DNA of 64,000 bases from Seiridium cupressi (GCA_036674765.1 JARVKI010000067.1:186001-250000); one strand, 5' to 3'. Shown: positions 45,308 to 56,022, counted from the first letter of the stretch. Numbers and translations: made by a program. The notes: generated by a model not told the origin, from the sequence alone.

Positions 45308-45982
45308 ATGAACATGTCTGGCCCCACATTTCGTAAAAGTCACAACATAGACACGCAACGTCTCATCATCCGCAGCGCCGTCCCCGAGGATGCGCAAGCC
45401 ATCGCTGCGCTGAGGGGGGACCCCAATAACAATCCCTTTAGAGGGCCGGACTCGGATGATCCTGAGGTGTACCTAAGGCGCATGGTAAACTGGCTGAAAG
45501 CAAGCGAGGAGGGCCGGTACGCCTTCACGGTCATTCTGCTCCGCCCACTCCCGAACTCTTCATCCCCCGCTGAGCACGAGAAAGGCGAGGGCGAGCTGAT
45601 TGGATTCGGTGGCTTCAACGATTTTCGCTGGATTGATTCTCCGGATGGCCAAGGCGATAAGGTGCTCGAGGTCGACGTCGGTGCGCAGATTGAGCACAAG
45701 CACTGGCGCAAGGGCTACGGACGAGAGGCATTCATCGGCATGACCGATTATGCGTTCACGGAGCTGAGCGCTCAGCGGGTGTCATGTGATACCGGTGTGC
45801 AGAATGAGCCCTGGAGGGAGCTGATGAAGACGGTTGGGCTCGGAGAGAAGGAACAGGCTCATGTAAATCCAGAGGGGCACCCGGGCGCTGGTGAAAAGTC
45901 TTGGCTGTGGCAGTTCAACCGTGAAGACTGGGCAAGTGCTAAGGGATGGCGTGATAATTGTGCTAGTCGAGTAGAACCATAG
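45308..45982 (+). CDS. GNAT-family N-acetyltransferase (RimJ/RimL-like)
   Basis: A 224-residue intronless frame. It starts with the typical RimJ/L opening (TQRLIIRSAVPEDAQAIAAL), continues through GELIGFGGFNDFRW (beta-4 region) and VDVGAQIEHKHWRKGYGREA, in which WRKGYGREA is the acetyl-CoA pyrophosphate-binding loop (Q/R-x-x-G-x-G/A type), and ends with a NEPWRELMKTVGL-like segment. It should transfer acetyl from acetyl-CoA to an amine or peptide N-terminus. It lies 0.57 kb downstream of the fourth UstYa gene on the same strand, so it may acetylate the cluster product or protect the producer. Equally, it may be an unrelated neighbour. Two nearby Met codons (residues 1 and 3) are possible starts. 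Confidence 0.88.
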   Translation: MNMSGPTFRKSHNIDTQRLIIRSAVPEDAQAIAALRGDPNNNPFRGPDSDDPEVYLRRMVNWLKASEEGRYAFTVILLRPLPNSSSPAEHEKGEGELIGFGGFNDFRWIDSPDGQGDKVLEVDVGAQIEHKHWRKGYGREAFIGMTDYAFTELSAQRVSCDTGVQNEPWRELMKTVGLGEKEQAHVNPEGHPGAGEKSWLWQFNREDWASAKGWRDNCASRVEP

Positions 45983-46004
45983 ATGGTATAAGGGCTGGAC
46001 TTGT

Positions 46005-46280
46005 GCTACCAAGTATGTTATGCGAGGGTCAAGACTATAGAGATAAATTTCCCAAGGTACTGAGCGGGTGATTCATTAGTAGCTTGACAGGCTTTGCCTT
46101 CAAATAAGATAGACATTCATTACTCCAGTGATCAGTCCAATCAACTGTGTAATTAGGTAACTCCACTCTCTATATATATCTATTCGTTCCCTAACTAATG
46201 CTAGTGCTGGGGCAGCTCACGGCCGCAGTCGTGATCCTTTATCCTGAATCACTAATCCGTTGGTAACTATTATTCCACTC
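46005..46280. repeat. LTR relic related to the 24-32 kb retrotransposon, barely RIP-mutated
   Basis: The stretch aligns in order with the AT-rich LTRs: GCGAGGGTCAAGACTAT corresponds to AT-shifted ATAAAATAAGAATAT, CTTGACAGGCTTTGCCTTC to CTTAATAAACCTTATTTAT, and CTATATATATCTATTCGTTCCCTAACTAAT to CGTATATATATCTATTTATTCCCTTACTAAT. Most differences are C/T and G/A, as if this copy kept an ancestral state. It lacks an internal region, so it is a solo LTR or fragment. Boundaries are approximate. Confidence 0.5.
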
Positions 46281-47249
46281 TCACGGTGACTGGGTCTCAC
46301 ATATAATTACACCAAGACAGTATGATGGTTGTGATAGTCGTGGCGTTCGTCGACTTAGGTACCGCTTGTGGGCGTCGCTCCGTACTCGCCGCTTGATGAT
46401 TACCTGTACAGAACCTGGCGACAGCGCCCGAATATCGGCACACAGTTGTTGCCCAAATAGGAGGATCATCTAGATCCTTCCGTTGTATCCAAAATGGATG
46501 AAAGCCTCATATGTCAAGTTGAATACACGATAGTCGGCAATCATTTACTGAATATGATAAGAGCCCCAGCGTTTCATCTTTAGTCAACCCGGCTTCAAGG
46601 ATCGGTAGATGATAAGGACAATCGGCCAACCTATTTTAATTGTGTCCGTAAACGGTCTATAAAGCAGAGCTCGAGGCATACGGGACACGGGTCGTATTAT
46701 ATATCAAAACTTCTATTTTCAAGCTTGCAAGCATGAAAAACGTAATTCGTGGCCATCAATTGTACCAAGATCGTGCTTTAGAAGCTAGAGAATTTGAATC
46801 CTATAGCACCTACTAGGCATCATGATGTTTTAGTAACTATGTTCTCCAAAATGAGGGACAAACTAGGCACAAGGCTTTTGAAATTCATCAGAAGACCTTC
46901 TCGTGAGACGTTGCGTTCACGAGATCCGATCGGTCCGGGGGAGGGGGGTTTAATGGTTCAATACTACCTGCCACCGCAGCATGAGTATATTTGTATATAT
47001 ATGTACAAACACTTTGAGGTCGCATCGAGATGAATTCGCTTTCACAAAGACTGCTGATACGTTTGCAAAGGTATGCTTTAATGAATACTTATCCTACATG
47101 AATAGAATGATCGAATAGCCTAGCATCTGGAGCAGAAACTGGCTCGGGCTTCTATAGCTCAAGTCTGCTTATCCTATCTTTTTGCGCCCAAACCATGAAC
47201 GGACACTATCAGACTTTTCCCTTTATCACATTATTCAGCAGAATATTAG
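46281..47249. other. No gene recognised
   Basis: Short frames only. The segment leads into the ankyrin relic. Confidence 0.35.
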
Positions 47250-47760
47250 ATGGGTTATGCTGCTGCTAGAGATCGGGATCACCAGCAGTTATTTACGTTG
47301 GCGATGGATTTGCTATCGAGTGCCAGTAAAATCAGGAGCTGGTGCCGACTCTACGAACCAGGCGGACCGTGGGAAATCTCAGAAGTCTCGAGGTTGAATA
47401 ACGATATAGCGGGTGGCTTATATTATGCATCACTTGGTGGGCTATCGAATTTAGTAAAATCAATGATAGATTCCGGCACAGATATCAATGCTCAGGGCGG
47501 CGTGTATGGCAACTCGCTACAGGCTGCCTCGATGAGAGGACACAAAGAGATTATGCAGATACTGCTCGAGAAGGAGGCAGATGTTAATGCTTAGGGCGGC
47601 GAGTATAGCAATGCGTTACAGGCTGCTTCGCGTAGAGGACACAAAGAGATTATAGGATTACTACTATATGTAGGAGCCAATGCCGATGCTTAGAGTACGA
47701 AGTTTGGTAACCTACACTAGGATGCCTCGTATATAGGACACAAGCATTGTACGGATGCTG
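47250..47760 (+). pseudogene. NACHT/ankyrin-type NLR relic inactivated by CAG-to-TAG changes
   Basis: The reading keeps a linker typical of fungal NACHT-ankyrin proteins (DLLSSASKIRSWCRLYEPGG, PWEIS, then GGLYYASLGGLSNLV), followed by ankyrin repeats with the GNSLQAASMRGHKEIMQILL pattern, EADVNA, SNALQAASRRGHKEIIGLLL and GANADA. In-frame TAG codons occur at 47592-47594 and 47691-47693, exactly 33 codons (one repeat) apart at the position where the family has Gln (NAQ). A third TAG replaces Gln in the next repeat. The upstream NACHT domain is missing. This is a broken heterokaryon-incompatibility/NLR-type gene. Confidence 0.7.
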
Positions 47761-48690
47761 CCATATACATCAGCCGATCGCAATTTGCAGACCAGAAGTT
47801 TTGGCAGCTTATTTTACTCACTGTACTCACTGTATCGCCCATACTGGTTTACAGTATCTTCGCACTTGCAGGCCTGGTTACAGTACACGTGCACTGGTAC
47901 TTTGGGGTACAAAGCGAGTCGGGCCATTTTCCACAGAGGTCCAAATCGGACCCGGTGGGTTGTCTTATGTAGTAATAGAGGCACATCTGGATCTGGTCAC
48001 AAGTCATTGCGCTGGCAGTTCTGGGTTTCCAGGTGGATACAGTATGTGAAACCATATCAATGAGCGTACAGTAGCTCAATTCAGATATTGTACGGAAATG
48101 TACCTCGATCCTCCACCCAGTAGGCAACAAACAGCCCCCTTGTCGGCCAGCACAGATGATTGCCCATCCAAAAACGTTTTTGTACAATGCCCGTATTTGT
48201 GCCATATTTGGTCGTGACCTTTGACGCAGTCCTGCGCCCTCTTCGGTCCATCGAACTCCTCGGAAGGTCCGATTTGGAGAAGCACAACTTTTATAGCCAA
48301 ATTGTATGATAACATATATTTCATATTCAAAGTACCAAATTAGACATATGCATGTCAACAAGTGTTAGTCTCCAATTCTTTGCACAGAAGACTCAATCTG
48401 ACACCCGTGGCTACTGCTTTGTATGTACGGATACGACACTTCGTGCACCTTCCGCAGCTCAAAAGATTAGCCGCAGTATAATCGCCACAACAATACGCGA
48501 CAGCAATACAACACGCAGCGACATATAAAATCTTAAAGAAAGGTGTACTGAATCATTTGTAAGGAAAGGTTCGGCTATTCTAGACAGCTCAGCTTGAAGG
48601 CCAAGCACTTGCTCAACAACAATTAAACTCTGTCTTTTTTAAAAGACCTCGGGGCATAAGTCCGCTAAGATCTTCCTTAGCTCTTTCCTG
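47761..48690. other. No gene recognised
   Basis: Ordinary composition with short overlapping frames on both strands near 47750-48360 but no motif or start that I can defend. Confidence 0.35.
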
Positions 48691-50260
48691 GAACCATCCG
48701 TACTTATTATTATTTATAAAAACTTTTAAAAATATATAATAATTATTAATAATTTATAAAAAATACGCGAATACGCTTTAAAATTATAAACGTAATATAA
48801 AAGGCGGTATTAACCGCGTTAAGTTTAGCGCCCTTTTAAAACTACTTAACGTTAATATCCGCCTTACTCGCCGCTTTCGCTATTAGCCTATAATCGCAAC
48901 ACGTTTCGCGCCGTAATATAAATAAGGGACCTTTTTTCGTTTGTCCTTATCTTATACTCTTAACTTTACGGCACTTATCCCTCCTTTTTACCGGCTACCG
49001 CGGTCGGGCCCTTGCCTTTAATATCGCTAAGGGTTTGGCTCCCCTTCCTTATTTATTTGGGCGTTGGATTCCCTAGCCATATTATCGTATTATATAGCGT
49101 CGGGGTTTTGTACCGCTCGCCGTCGAGGATTGTTGGATATCGTTAAGTATTTCTGGTCCGATCGCGACTCGTGCTTTACTCGGTCGGCATACTTAAAAGC
49201 GCTTACCTGGGCCTTTGATCGCTCTTACCGAGACTATAATTGTCGATATAGACTCTAAGTTCGTTATTGGAGGATCTTAAATATTATTGGCAACATATCC
49301 CTATTTCGACCGATTACAAAAATGCCGCAGGTAACAACCGCTTGACGGATATGCGGGGTCTGGGAGGCCTCCGGCAGCAACGCATGATTAGGATTATACG
49401 CTGGCGAGCCGCTTATGTCCACGGTGCTTAGCGTGGGGAATAGCACTGCTATTGTAAGGAACAGGCTGGACCCGATATAACGGCCGTTTACGAGTCTTAC
49501 GTTAGGCTTTAGTTATAGTTAACGGGATTATATTAGTTAGGCCCCTTTTTATACGACGCCACCCAATCTGGGTTTATCCCAAAAAGGAACAGGACCTTTA
49601 AAGTAATTATAATATAGGAGGAAATTAGGATAGGCAGGACGATGACGTAGTACCTTTAAAACCTCCGCGACGGATTAGCGCTTATAGCCGTAGCCTGGCG
49701 CTCGACCTTATTAGGTAATAGCCCCGTTTACGCGTATCTTAAAAAAAGGTTATTCGCAAAGCCGCCGTAAAGGCAGTATTATGCGATTTTATACCGTTAT
49801 TAGTGCTTATTTAAGAATAGCGTGATAGGAGGGACGTGATCTCGTACGATTAGGTTGGCCAGTGGAGATGACGACGTAGGTGTGTCACGCCAGCTAGGTT
49901 GTCCTGGGCTCATATCGGGGACGCCGAGCGTTATGTGCCATTAGGTCGGACTGTAATTCGCGAGAGCGGCGGTAGTGTCTTGCGATGTCGATGCGTGGCT
50001 GTTTTATCTTTTTTTCGGCAGTTATACGATTGGCAGGAATACGAGAGGCAGATAGTTTGGGACTCTGCAGGTCTTTTACCATTATACAGGGCGCGGTTAA
50101 TCGATACGAGGTTAAATCCCTCGGCCTTGGGACGAGATTAAGTGGAATAAGCGGCGAGCATGCGCTTTTTATTATCCTATAATAAGGAGCGTCTGTCTCC
50201 TTTACGATATATATAAGTCACCTGCCCTAAGGTTATAAATAAACGTGCCCTGGAATATCA
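48691..50260. other. AT-rich, RIP-like segment, unidentified repeat relic
   Basis: Base composition drops sharply at about 48700 (TTATTATTATTTATAAAAAC) with TA-rich words like those of the 24-32 kb element, then recovers gradually after 49000. Isolated frames such as 49064-49258 and 49899-50182 are interrupted before and after by TAA/TAG codons. I could not identify a transposon domain, so it is described only as a probable decayed repeat. Confidence 0.4.
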
Positions 50261-50358
50261 ATTCTGAAATCACTATTTCGCTGCTTACCTTAATTTGCAA
50301 GTTGCTCACGCCTGCATCCCGACATAATAGCTAACACCGCCTCTTAATATGGAACTTA

Positions 50359-52475
50359 CATGTCTTCTTTTCCCATAATCCAAGATTCGTCCAGCCGAGT
50401 GCCTACCGGATAGTCGGCAAAAGAAGCTTTTCTGCTGTCTAGCGATAATAAGTCTAATAATAACGATCTCTATAATAACGAATCTAACGATTCCCTCCCG
50501 TTACTTAACGAGCTTTTCCCGCGACCTACCAAAACTGTCGAACTTGGCAGCATTGCTGCTGTAGGTATGTATATAGCTGTCTGTCCTAACAGGATCCTAC
50601 TGACATGACTGGATAGATGGAGCCATACCCACGATTTCCACCAATACTCATGGTGACGAAGACAGGTTGGAGAAGATAGGCAGACCCAACAATGAGTCCA
50701 CATTCAGCCAAGAGCAGAGAAGCCACCTCCAGGCATCTTCACCTGCCTCTACTTTACCCCGGAGCCTGTCTGGGTCGTCCTTGGCACACCCAGCAGAACA
50801 GGACCTAGTCAGTCCTGCCAATGCTGCAACGCACGCATCTGGGCACATTACACGGAGTACACCTATTGCGGAATCCCTTAACGAGCTCCCATCCATATTT
50901 GAGTCTCGCCATCCGTCCAACCCAGTGCGCGACTCTAGTGCGTCTGTGCAATTGAACGACAGCAATTCTTAAGAAACTCCACGAATAGATGGTGCTAGCA
51001 ACGGCGAAGCTGAACAGCTTTAGATCACCCACCTTACTAAGGACTACCATGAAATCTTAGCTACTAATTACCTACATCGCACGACCGACGAGGTTGTAGA
51101 GCGCGACGGGGATAACGTTAAAGCTTCGTAGACGGCTTAGGAAAAGCATTACCCGCCAAATTAGGATTTATTAGGTTACTGTAACAGTGCTTCCTGTGAT
51201 GCTGAGCAGACAGCTTCGAGCGACGCCACAAATCGAGCGTCTGCGGAAGGAATCCTCCATGCGTTACCGTCTAGACTCGATGTCGAAACTACAAATAGCC
51301 TACGTTGCCTCTCCACGCCTGCGCCGACTCTGCAAAAGGGAGTTGCCGATGTCCAGACCATGCCCGGCTGTGACTTGGGTCGTGGTGGTGATAGTGGCCG
51401 CAGAGACTCGCCACAGCGCAAGCGGAAATTGAGGCCGAGGGTTACGTCGCTTTACAAAAGCCGCCGTGTCTCCTATAGTTCCAGCTCCTCTGTTTCAGAT
51501 GGCGAGGGAGTGGCGGAAGACCGGCAGGAAGATGATGAAGATTTTCAGCTGCCACAACACAAACGTCGCAGATAGTATCCGGTCCCCAGAGTATCCACCA
51601 GGCGGCGAGATTGCTTAGACGACACTGCATCTATGAAAACTTTCTCGATATCCCAAGCCCGCCGTCGTCGGAAAATAACACAGACAGAGAAAATACTACA
51701 AGCATGCCTATTATGGCGTTCCAGGAGTGGCCTTTTAATGATGCCGTTTTTAAAAGAATCACGGTAGGCGAGCGAACGACTTTTCAATTGCATTTCACTT
51801 GGGATACCTGCATAACTCATGGACGACAGAATAATATAATGGGAAGCCCAGAACCCCGGTCATCTATTAACGCGGCTCCTTTAGCAAAGCGAGGAACTAA
51901 AAGGCATATCTAGTGCGAAACAAATCATACTACGCAAGATGACAAGGAAGAGTGCCATATCAAAGCGATTTAAGACCACAAATTCACCGAGCCTAACAAC
52001 AAGGGTCTTTAGTTATATATCAAATGGAAGAACTCCCAAAAGAAGACTTGGGAACCAGTAAAAGAGTTCGAAGAGACGATAGCATACGACATATATCTGG
52101 CTCACAACGACATCTCCAAACCCTCCGACAGGCCCAGGCGTAGTCGACCGAGGAAAGCCCTGGCCGCCGGTGCTGCTGCGGTGCGCAATATATAAATTTA
52201 TCGTCAAGAGGCATCGAGGGAGCTGTCGATGAAGACACATTGATTAAACCAAGCCAACAACGGCAGCCATATGGCCGACAGAGTTCTCTACCCCAGCACT
52301 ACAAATTTCGCCTGCCTTACCTCGGCCGTAGCCAGAGCAGTACCGGCCAAGCCAGTAGCAGGCCGGGCTACATACCACGAGACCGCCGAGGAGTCACAGC
52401 GCAGAGTTGAGGGTCCGTTCCCGCGTTTTCCCCCTTGCCTCCTTATTCTTCTCTCCTCCTTCGCTGTCATCACCG
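50359..52475 (+). pseudogene. RIP-damaged gene for a chromodomain-like fungal protein
   Basis: From the ATG at 50359 a long reading continues through one probable intron (about 50565-50615). It is broken mainly by TAG/TAA codons that correspond to CAG/CAA, for example near 50407, 50970 and 51971. The N-terminal part is Ser/Gln-rich and disordered. Around 51714-51830 it has an EWPFNDAVFKRITVGERTTF block followed by QLHFTWDTCITHG, a pattern I associate with an uncharacterised fungal family. At about 51940-52090 it has a chromodomain-like segment (HKFTEPNNKGL, LYIKWKNSQKKTWEPVKEFE). A basic and Ala/Pro-rich tail follows. Without the stops it would be several hundred residues. Not expected to be functional. 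Confidence 0.55.
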
Positions 52476-52849
52476 CATGAATTGAGCACTGCATAATTTA
52501 CAATTGGTTGCCCAAGAGCTGGTCGCAGTGGCCATAATACGCGCTTTCCTGTCTGGGAGGGAAGCCGATCTACTTCGATCAAATCCCTGATGAGCCTCTT
52601 ACAACAGCTTCACACAAGTGTGAGATTGAAACCTGTCTAAGCATTTGATGCAGCATATCAAGCTGAGCTCCGGCAACATTAGGCGTCATAACAATCGGAG
52701 CAGCGCAGGCCGCAGCTCGGATTCGGCAAAACCGTCTTCCGCATTGTAACACAGATTGTTTACACCAAAATACCCCGCATTATCCCACTTGGGCTTCACT
52801 CCTCACCAACTAAGCTTGCGACTATCGCATTTAAGGCTTTGCGGATCTA

Positions 52850-53062
52850 CACTAGTGGAATGTGGAGTTTTGCGAGCCTTGTGGCCGGCCCTTTGTGGAT
52901 GAAAGTGCTCTTGAACAGCACCTTCAAACATCGAAGAATCATGGTTACTGTTCTCGATGCCATCGAGTTTTCGATTCTGCGCAGGCTAAACAGCAACATA
53001 TTCGGGATTCTCGCCATCATAACATATGTACCAGCTGCTCTACGCTTGTTCCATGGTAGTCT
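52850..53062 (+). pseudogene. C2H2 zinc-finger gene fragment
   Basis: A short frame encodes two complete C2H2-like fingers: CEPCGRPFVDESALEQHLQT with a following His, then CSRCHRVFDSAQAKQQHIRD with a following HH, and a third CTSC start before a stop at 53059. This Cys-Gly-Arg-x-Phe...Gln-His spacing is common in fungal multi-finger proteins. There is no ATG directly before it and the third finger is cut, so it is a fragment or a single exon of a lost gene. Confidence 0.55.
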
Positions 53063-53626
53063 CCGTATCTACCTCGGTAAATATGTTTTCCCCTTTTGCG
53101 GCGCTATACTTCTTTACCTATACTAAATGTCCCTTTATGCCACTGCCCATCGGCAACCGCTTCACTAGTGTTGCAATCAGAGCACGAGGCGAGTCTGTAA
53201 ATTAACCATTCAGTGTCTCTGGATATCCGCATTTATCGATTCTACCCAGGAAACCCTAACGGCACGAGACCCCTTGAGTGCGTAGAGTTGTGGAGGGTGT
53301 AAATTCGTTCTAATCCTTGCTAGTTAGTCCCGCTATGGCCACGGACGGTTACATGGTGCTATCTCTGTATCTGGCTATCACTAGGTTGGAAAGACCCTAG
53401 CGTCCCGAAGATTGGTTCCGTTTAAACCATGTGCAATCTTCTTCAATACAATGTGACGACAGCGCAATTGTAACTATTCAATCTATCACCAAATCTTTAT
53501 CTAAACTGTTGCGGTCTGTTACGCCCAAGTGATGCTACTACAACCTCTAGCGTAATAGACCACGATATAGAAGCAGCCATTTTTTTGCCGGACCAACGTG
53601 ATAGCAGCGTTGCTTCTTTGCCTGCG
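53063..53626. other. No gene recognised
   Basis: Contains the 3' side of the TB2/DP1-type gene on the minus strand. Nothing else supported. Confidence 0.4.
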
Positions 53627-54052
53627 TTATCGAGTCTTGTTGGTCTGCTTGTTACGCCACTGAGTAGCGAACAGTTTCCAAACTTGCTTCCCGCAAAATG
53701 ACCCCACGGTTTGGACTCCATTATCGGCAAAGCGAAGGATTCTCTCGATCGACATTTCTTGAGCATCGAGGTGCGGCCGCAAGAATGACTCAAATAGATG
53801 ACGATGGCCTCGTGCCTCTGGAAGGAGAAGATAGAGGATAAAGATGAGTCTTGTCGACGCATATATTGGAATATGTTTCAGGACGGAGTCTGAAAGCGAC
53901 TCAACGAACATTAACGTTGAAAGAATTGACCAGTACATCAACCATTCTCTCAATACCTCGGTGTTTGATGTTTTCAAGGCCTTGTAGGTTGAGAGAAGGG
54001 GATATAAAAGAGACGTCGTTGAGTTGAGGATATACAGTATGTTATTCAGCAT
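53627..54052 (-). CDS. TB2/DP1/HVA22 (REEP/Yop1-type) membrane-shaping protein
   Basis: A 141-residue frame starting at the ATG at 54052. It has the family core: LLYPLLSTYKALKTSN, then EWLMYWSILSTLMFVESLSD, then a hydrophobic IPIYASTRLIFILYLLLPEA hairpin and HLFESFLRPHL. REEP/Yop1/HVA22 proteins insert hairpins into the ER membrane and bend it or link it to vesicle traffic. The protein is somewhat shorter than typical (about 170), with a basic polar C-terminus, and the frame stays open about 30 codons upstream of the ATG. Introns are not needed. It may be a divergent, possibly decaying, paralogue. Confidence 0.75.
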   Translation of the reverse strand: MLNNILYILNSTTSLLYPLLSTYKALKTSNTEVLREWLMYWSILSTLMFVESLSDSVLKHIPIYASTRLIFILYLLLPEARGHRHLFESFLRPHLDAQEMSIERILRFADNGVQTVGSFCGKQVWKLFATQWRNKQTNKTR

Positions 54053-54364
54053 GATTAAGATGGCCAGATTAGTTTTGATAGTTGGAACGGGATACTTTAT
54101 TATGCTGGCACCGATTGCGCTTGAGACAAGCTTTTATGTTGCTTGTCGAATCAATAACACGGTCCAGTTTATCCCACGATCCAGAAATTGACAACTGGGC
54201 TCACTAAATCTTGACCTTTATTAAAAAAAGCCTTCTGATTTATGATCCGGCTTCGGTCCTCGTGGTAGTTAAATCCCCTTTTGGATCACCAGCATGCAGT
54301 ATCAGACAAGTAGCCTCAGAAACAGCAGCAAATAAAGTGCATCTCGTCACTTGGTTAACTAGTG
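54053..54364. other. Intergenic spacer
   Basis: Between two minus-strand genes: the 5' side of the TB2/DP1 gene and the 3' side of the next gene. Nothing else seen. Confidence 0.4.
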
Positions 54365-54970
54365 TCACGGAAGGCGGCTTCCTTGTCGGGCGTCGTATTT
54401 CTCTCGATTGATGGAATAATATAGTTTACTCTGAATCGGATAGGGAGGATCAATTGCCTCATTCGTGTCGCCGCCCAGGTTATGGTGCCTAACAGTCACC
54501 TTACTAATTCCAGTAGCGACGATGATGAAGCTGATGAGAAGCGTCCCAGTAAAGAGACACTCCAATACTACAACGTATACCGCACAACGATATCTATTCC
54601 CGTATACTACTAAGATCATTTCGTTCTCTCCCTGCCATTTCGAATTGATCGTAATCACAGCTCCATAAATGGTGATCACAGCAGCAGCCAAGGCCGACAC
54701 CATCATGTCGAGGAGAATACCACTCTGGAGCGATTGGAAACTGTTGTCCAGAAAGGTGCTGGTATTGTTGATATAGTGGGATCTTGCTCGGTCTCGCGAG
54801 ATGACTGCGAAACGCCCATTGATTGAGCTGAGACCGGCGACGGCTAGCGAGTGGAGAGTGAATAACAGGATCGTAAGGCGAACCCGGATCATGTGTTCAG
54901 AAGACATTGTAGAGGTGGAAGGCTGTTGATAGATGGTGTGGGTGGTCTCAAGGATTCTTGGTGTCGACAA
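54365..54970 (-). CDS. Hypothetical integral membrane protein
   Basis: An intronless frame of 201 residues. It has three likely membrane segments: RLTILLFTLHSLAVAGLSSI (about 30-50), ILLDMMVSALAAAVITIYGA (about 84-104) and YVVVLECLFTGTLLISFIIV (about 131-150). A polar loop with an NNTS sequon lies between the first two and a hydrophilic C-terminus follows. A second in-frame Met (residue 22) is an alternative start. The layout resembles small fungal MARVEL-like or otherwise uncharacterised membrane proteins, but no family motif is decisive. It sits next to the ER-shaping gene on the same strand. Confidence 0.6.
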   Translation of the reverse strand: MSTPRILETTHTIYQQPSTSTMSSEHMIRVRLTILLFTLHSLAVAGLSSINGRFAVISRDRARSHYINNTSTFLDNSFQSLQSGILLDMMVSALAAAVITIYGAVITINSKWQGENEMILVVYGNRYRCAVYVVVLECLFTGTLLISFIIVATGISKVTVRHHNLGGDTNEAIDPPYPIQSKLYYSINREKYDARQGSRLP

Positions 54971-55559
54971 AAGTGTTATAAAGTAGCAGTGGCAGAGGTA
55001 GGTGGTGAAATGTGAAGTGTGAGGAGACTGAAGACTCTACGCCCGTCTTCTTATATACTTCCCTCCTCCACACAAATTGACAGGCTGTTTTTTCTTGGGG
55101 CCTCTCGTACTGTCAATGCACTTTGAGAATACCCTTGGCCAGATTGCCCAGGGCTGTGTAAAGAGGCTTCTAGGAATATGGCCAAGTAAGATACTCAAGC
55201 TGAGAAAGGTCTGCGCCGCAAGCACATCTCTCAAGTCGGAGGCCCTATTGTATCCTGGCCGCGTGTATACCGGCATGTTATTGTACCAGTTTAACCCACC
55301 ATGGCGGAATGTTCTGAGCCCGACTCCCATATATAAATAGTCAGCGATCCTCTTACAGTCCCTTGCCAACCTTAGCATCCAGTCTATTAGCATCTTCGTT
55401 GATATCGCGCGCACATCTCTGCTATCTTCACTTACTTCTTTGTGTATTTTCAATTCACCGCACTACGAGATCGATCATTTGATAAACACTTGCACATTTG
55501 CAACAATCGACAATGATTTCTACTCTGAACATTGTCCTCAGTGCCTATAACCTCTTGTG
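54971..55559. other. Divergent intergenic region
   Basis: Upstream of the minus-strand membrane protein (54970) and the plus-strand small gene (55560). A minus-strand frame at 55037-55453 lacks convincing features and is not called. Confidence 0.4.
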
Positions 55560-56022
55560 ATGATCTTTTCCGATCCAGGGAAGTTTAAGCACTTCGCCCA
55601 TCCTCAGAATGCCGCCGAGGTGAAAAGGACCCCACTCTTGCGTCTACGTAATAGCTAACATTAAGCAGATCTTGGAGGGAAACCAACTTTGGAACGGGGT
55701 CCACCACGCTGATAAAATTGCTATCGAATTGCCAAATCACGTCTATTTTACGGTCTTCAGAAAAGACTCTGCACCTTATGTTGTCTATTATATCATATCG
55801 CGAGCGGTGATCAAAGACGTCGAGCACCTTCATAAGGTTGTTCAAGAGCGATGCGGTTCACTGATACCTTTTGTGGTCCTTGGCATCAGCAATGCCAGGA
55901 TCAGAGAGGAAGATTCTATTAGTAAGGAGAACCTCGAGGAACTAATGGAAAACTTGACGGAAAGCCTTGGCTTGAAAGTGATGCAAAAAGCTGCCATTCT
56001 TTCGTTAACATTTGAGAGATGA
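55560..56022 (+). CDS. Small hypothetical cytosolic protein, two exons
   Basis: Exons 55560-55619 and 55669-56022 join in phase (donor GTGAAA, a GCTAAC branch-like site, acceptor TTAAGCAG) to give 137 residues beginning MIFSDPGKFKHFAHPQ. The protein is soluble with an alternating beta/helix pattern (IELPNHVYFTVFRKD, YVVYYIISRAVIKDVEHL, LENLTES-like end). No catalytic motif or membrane segment is visible and I do not recognise the family. The short intron and continuous reading argue that the gene is real, but the weak donor makes the model moderate. Confidence 0.5.

Noticed and set aside
49064..50182. RIP-mutated coding gene with stops read as Gln
   Set aside because: The number of stops is about what chance gives in AT-rich DNA, and no domain motif could be recognised.
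55037..55453. Minus-strand 138-residue frame
   Set aside because: No family motif, signal peptide or membrane layout, and it overlaps the likely promoter region of two divergent genes.
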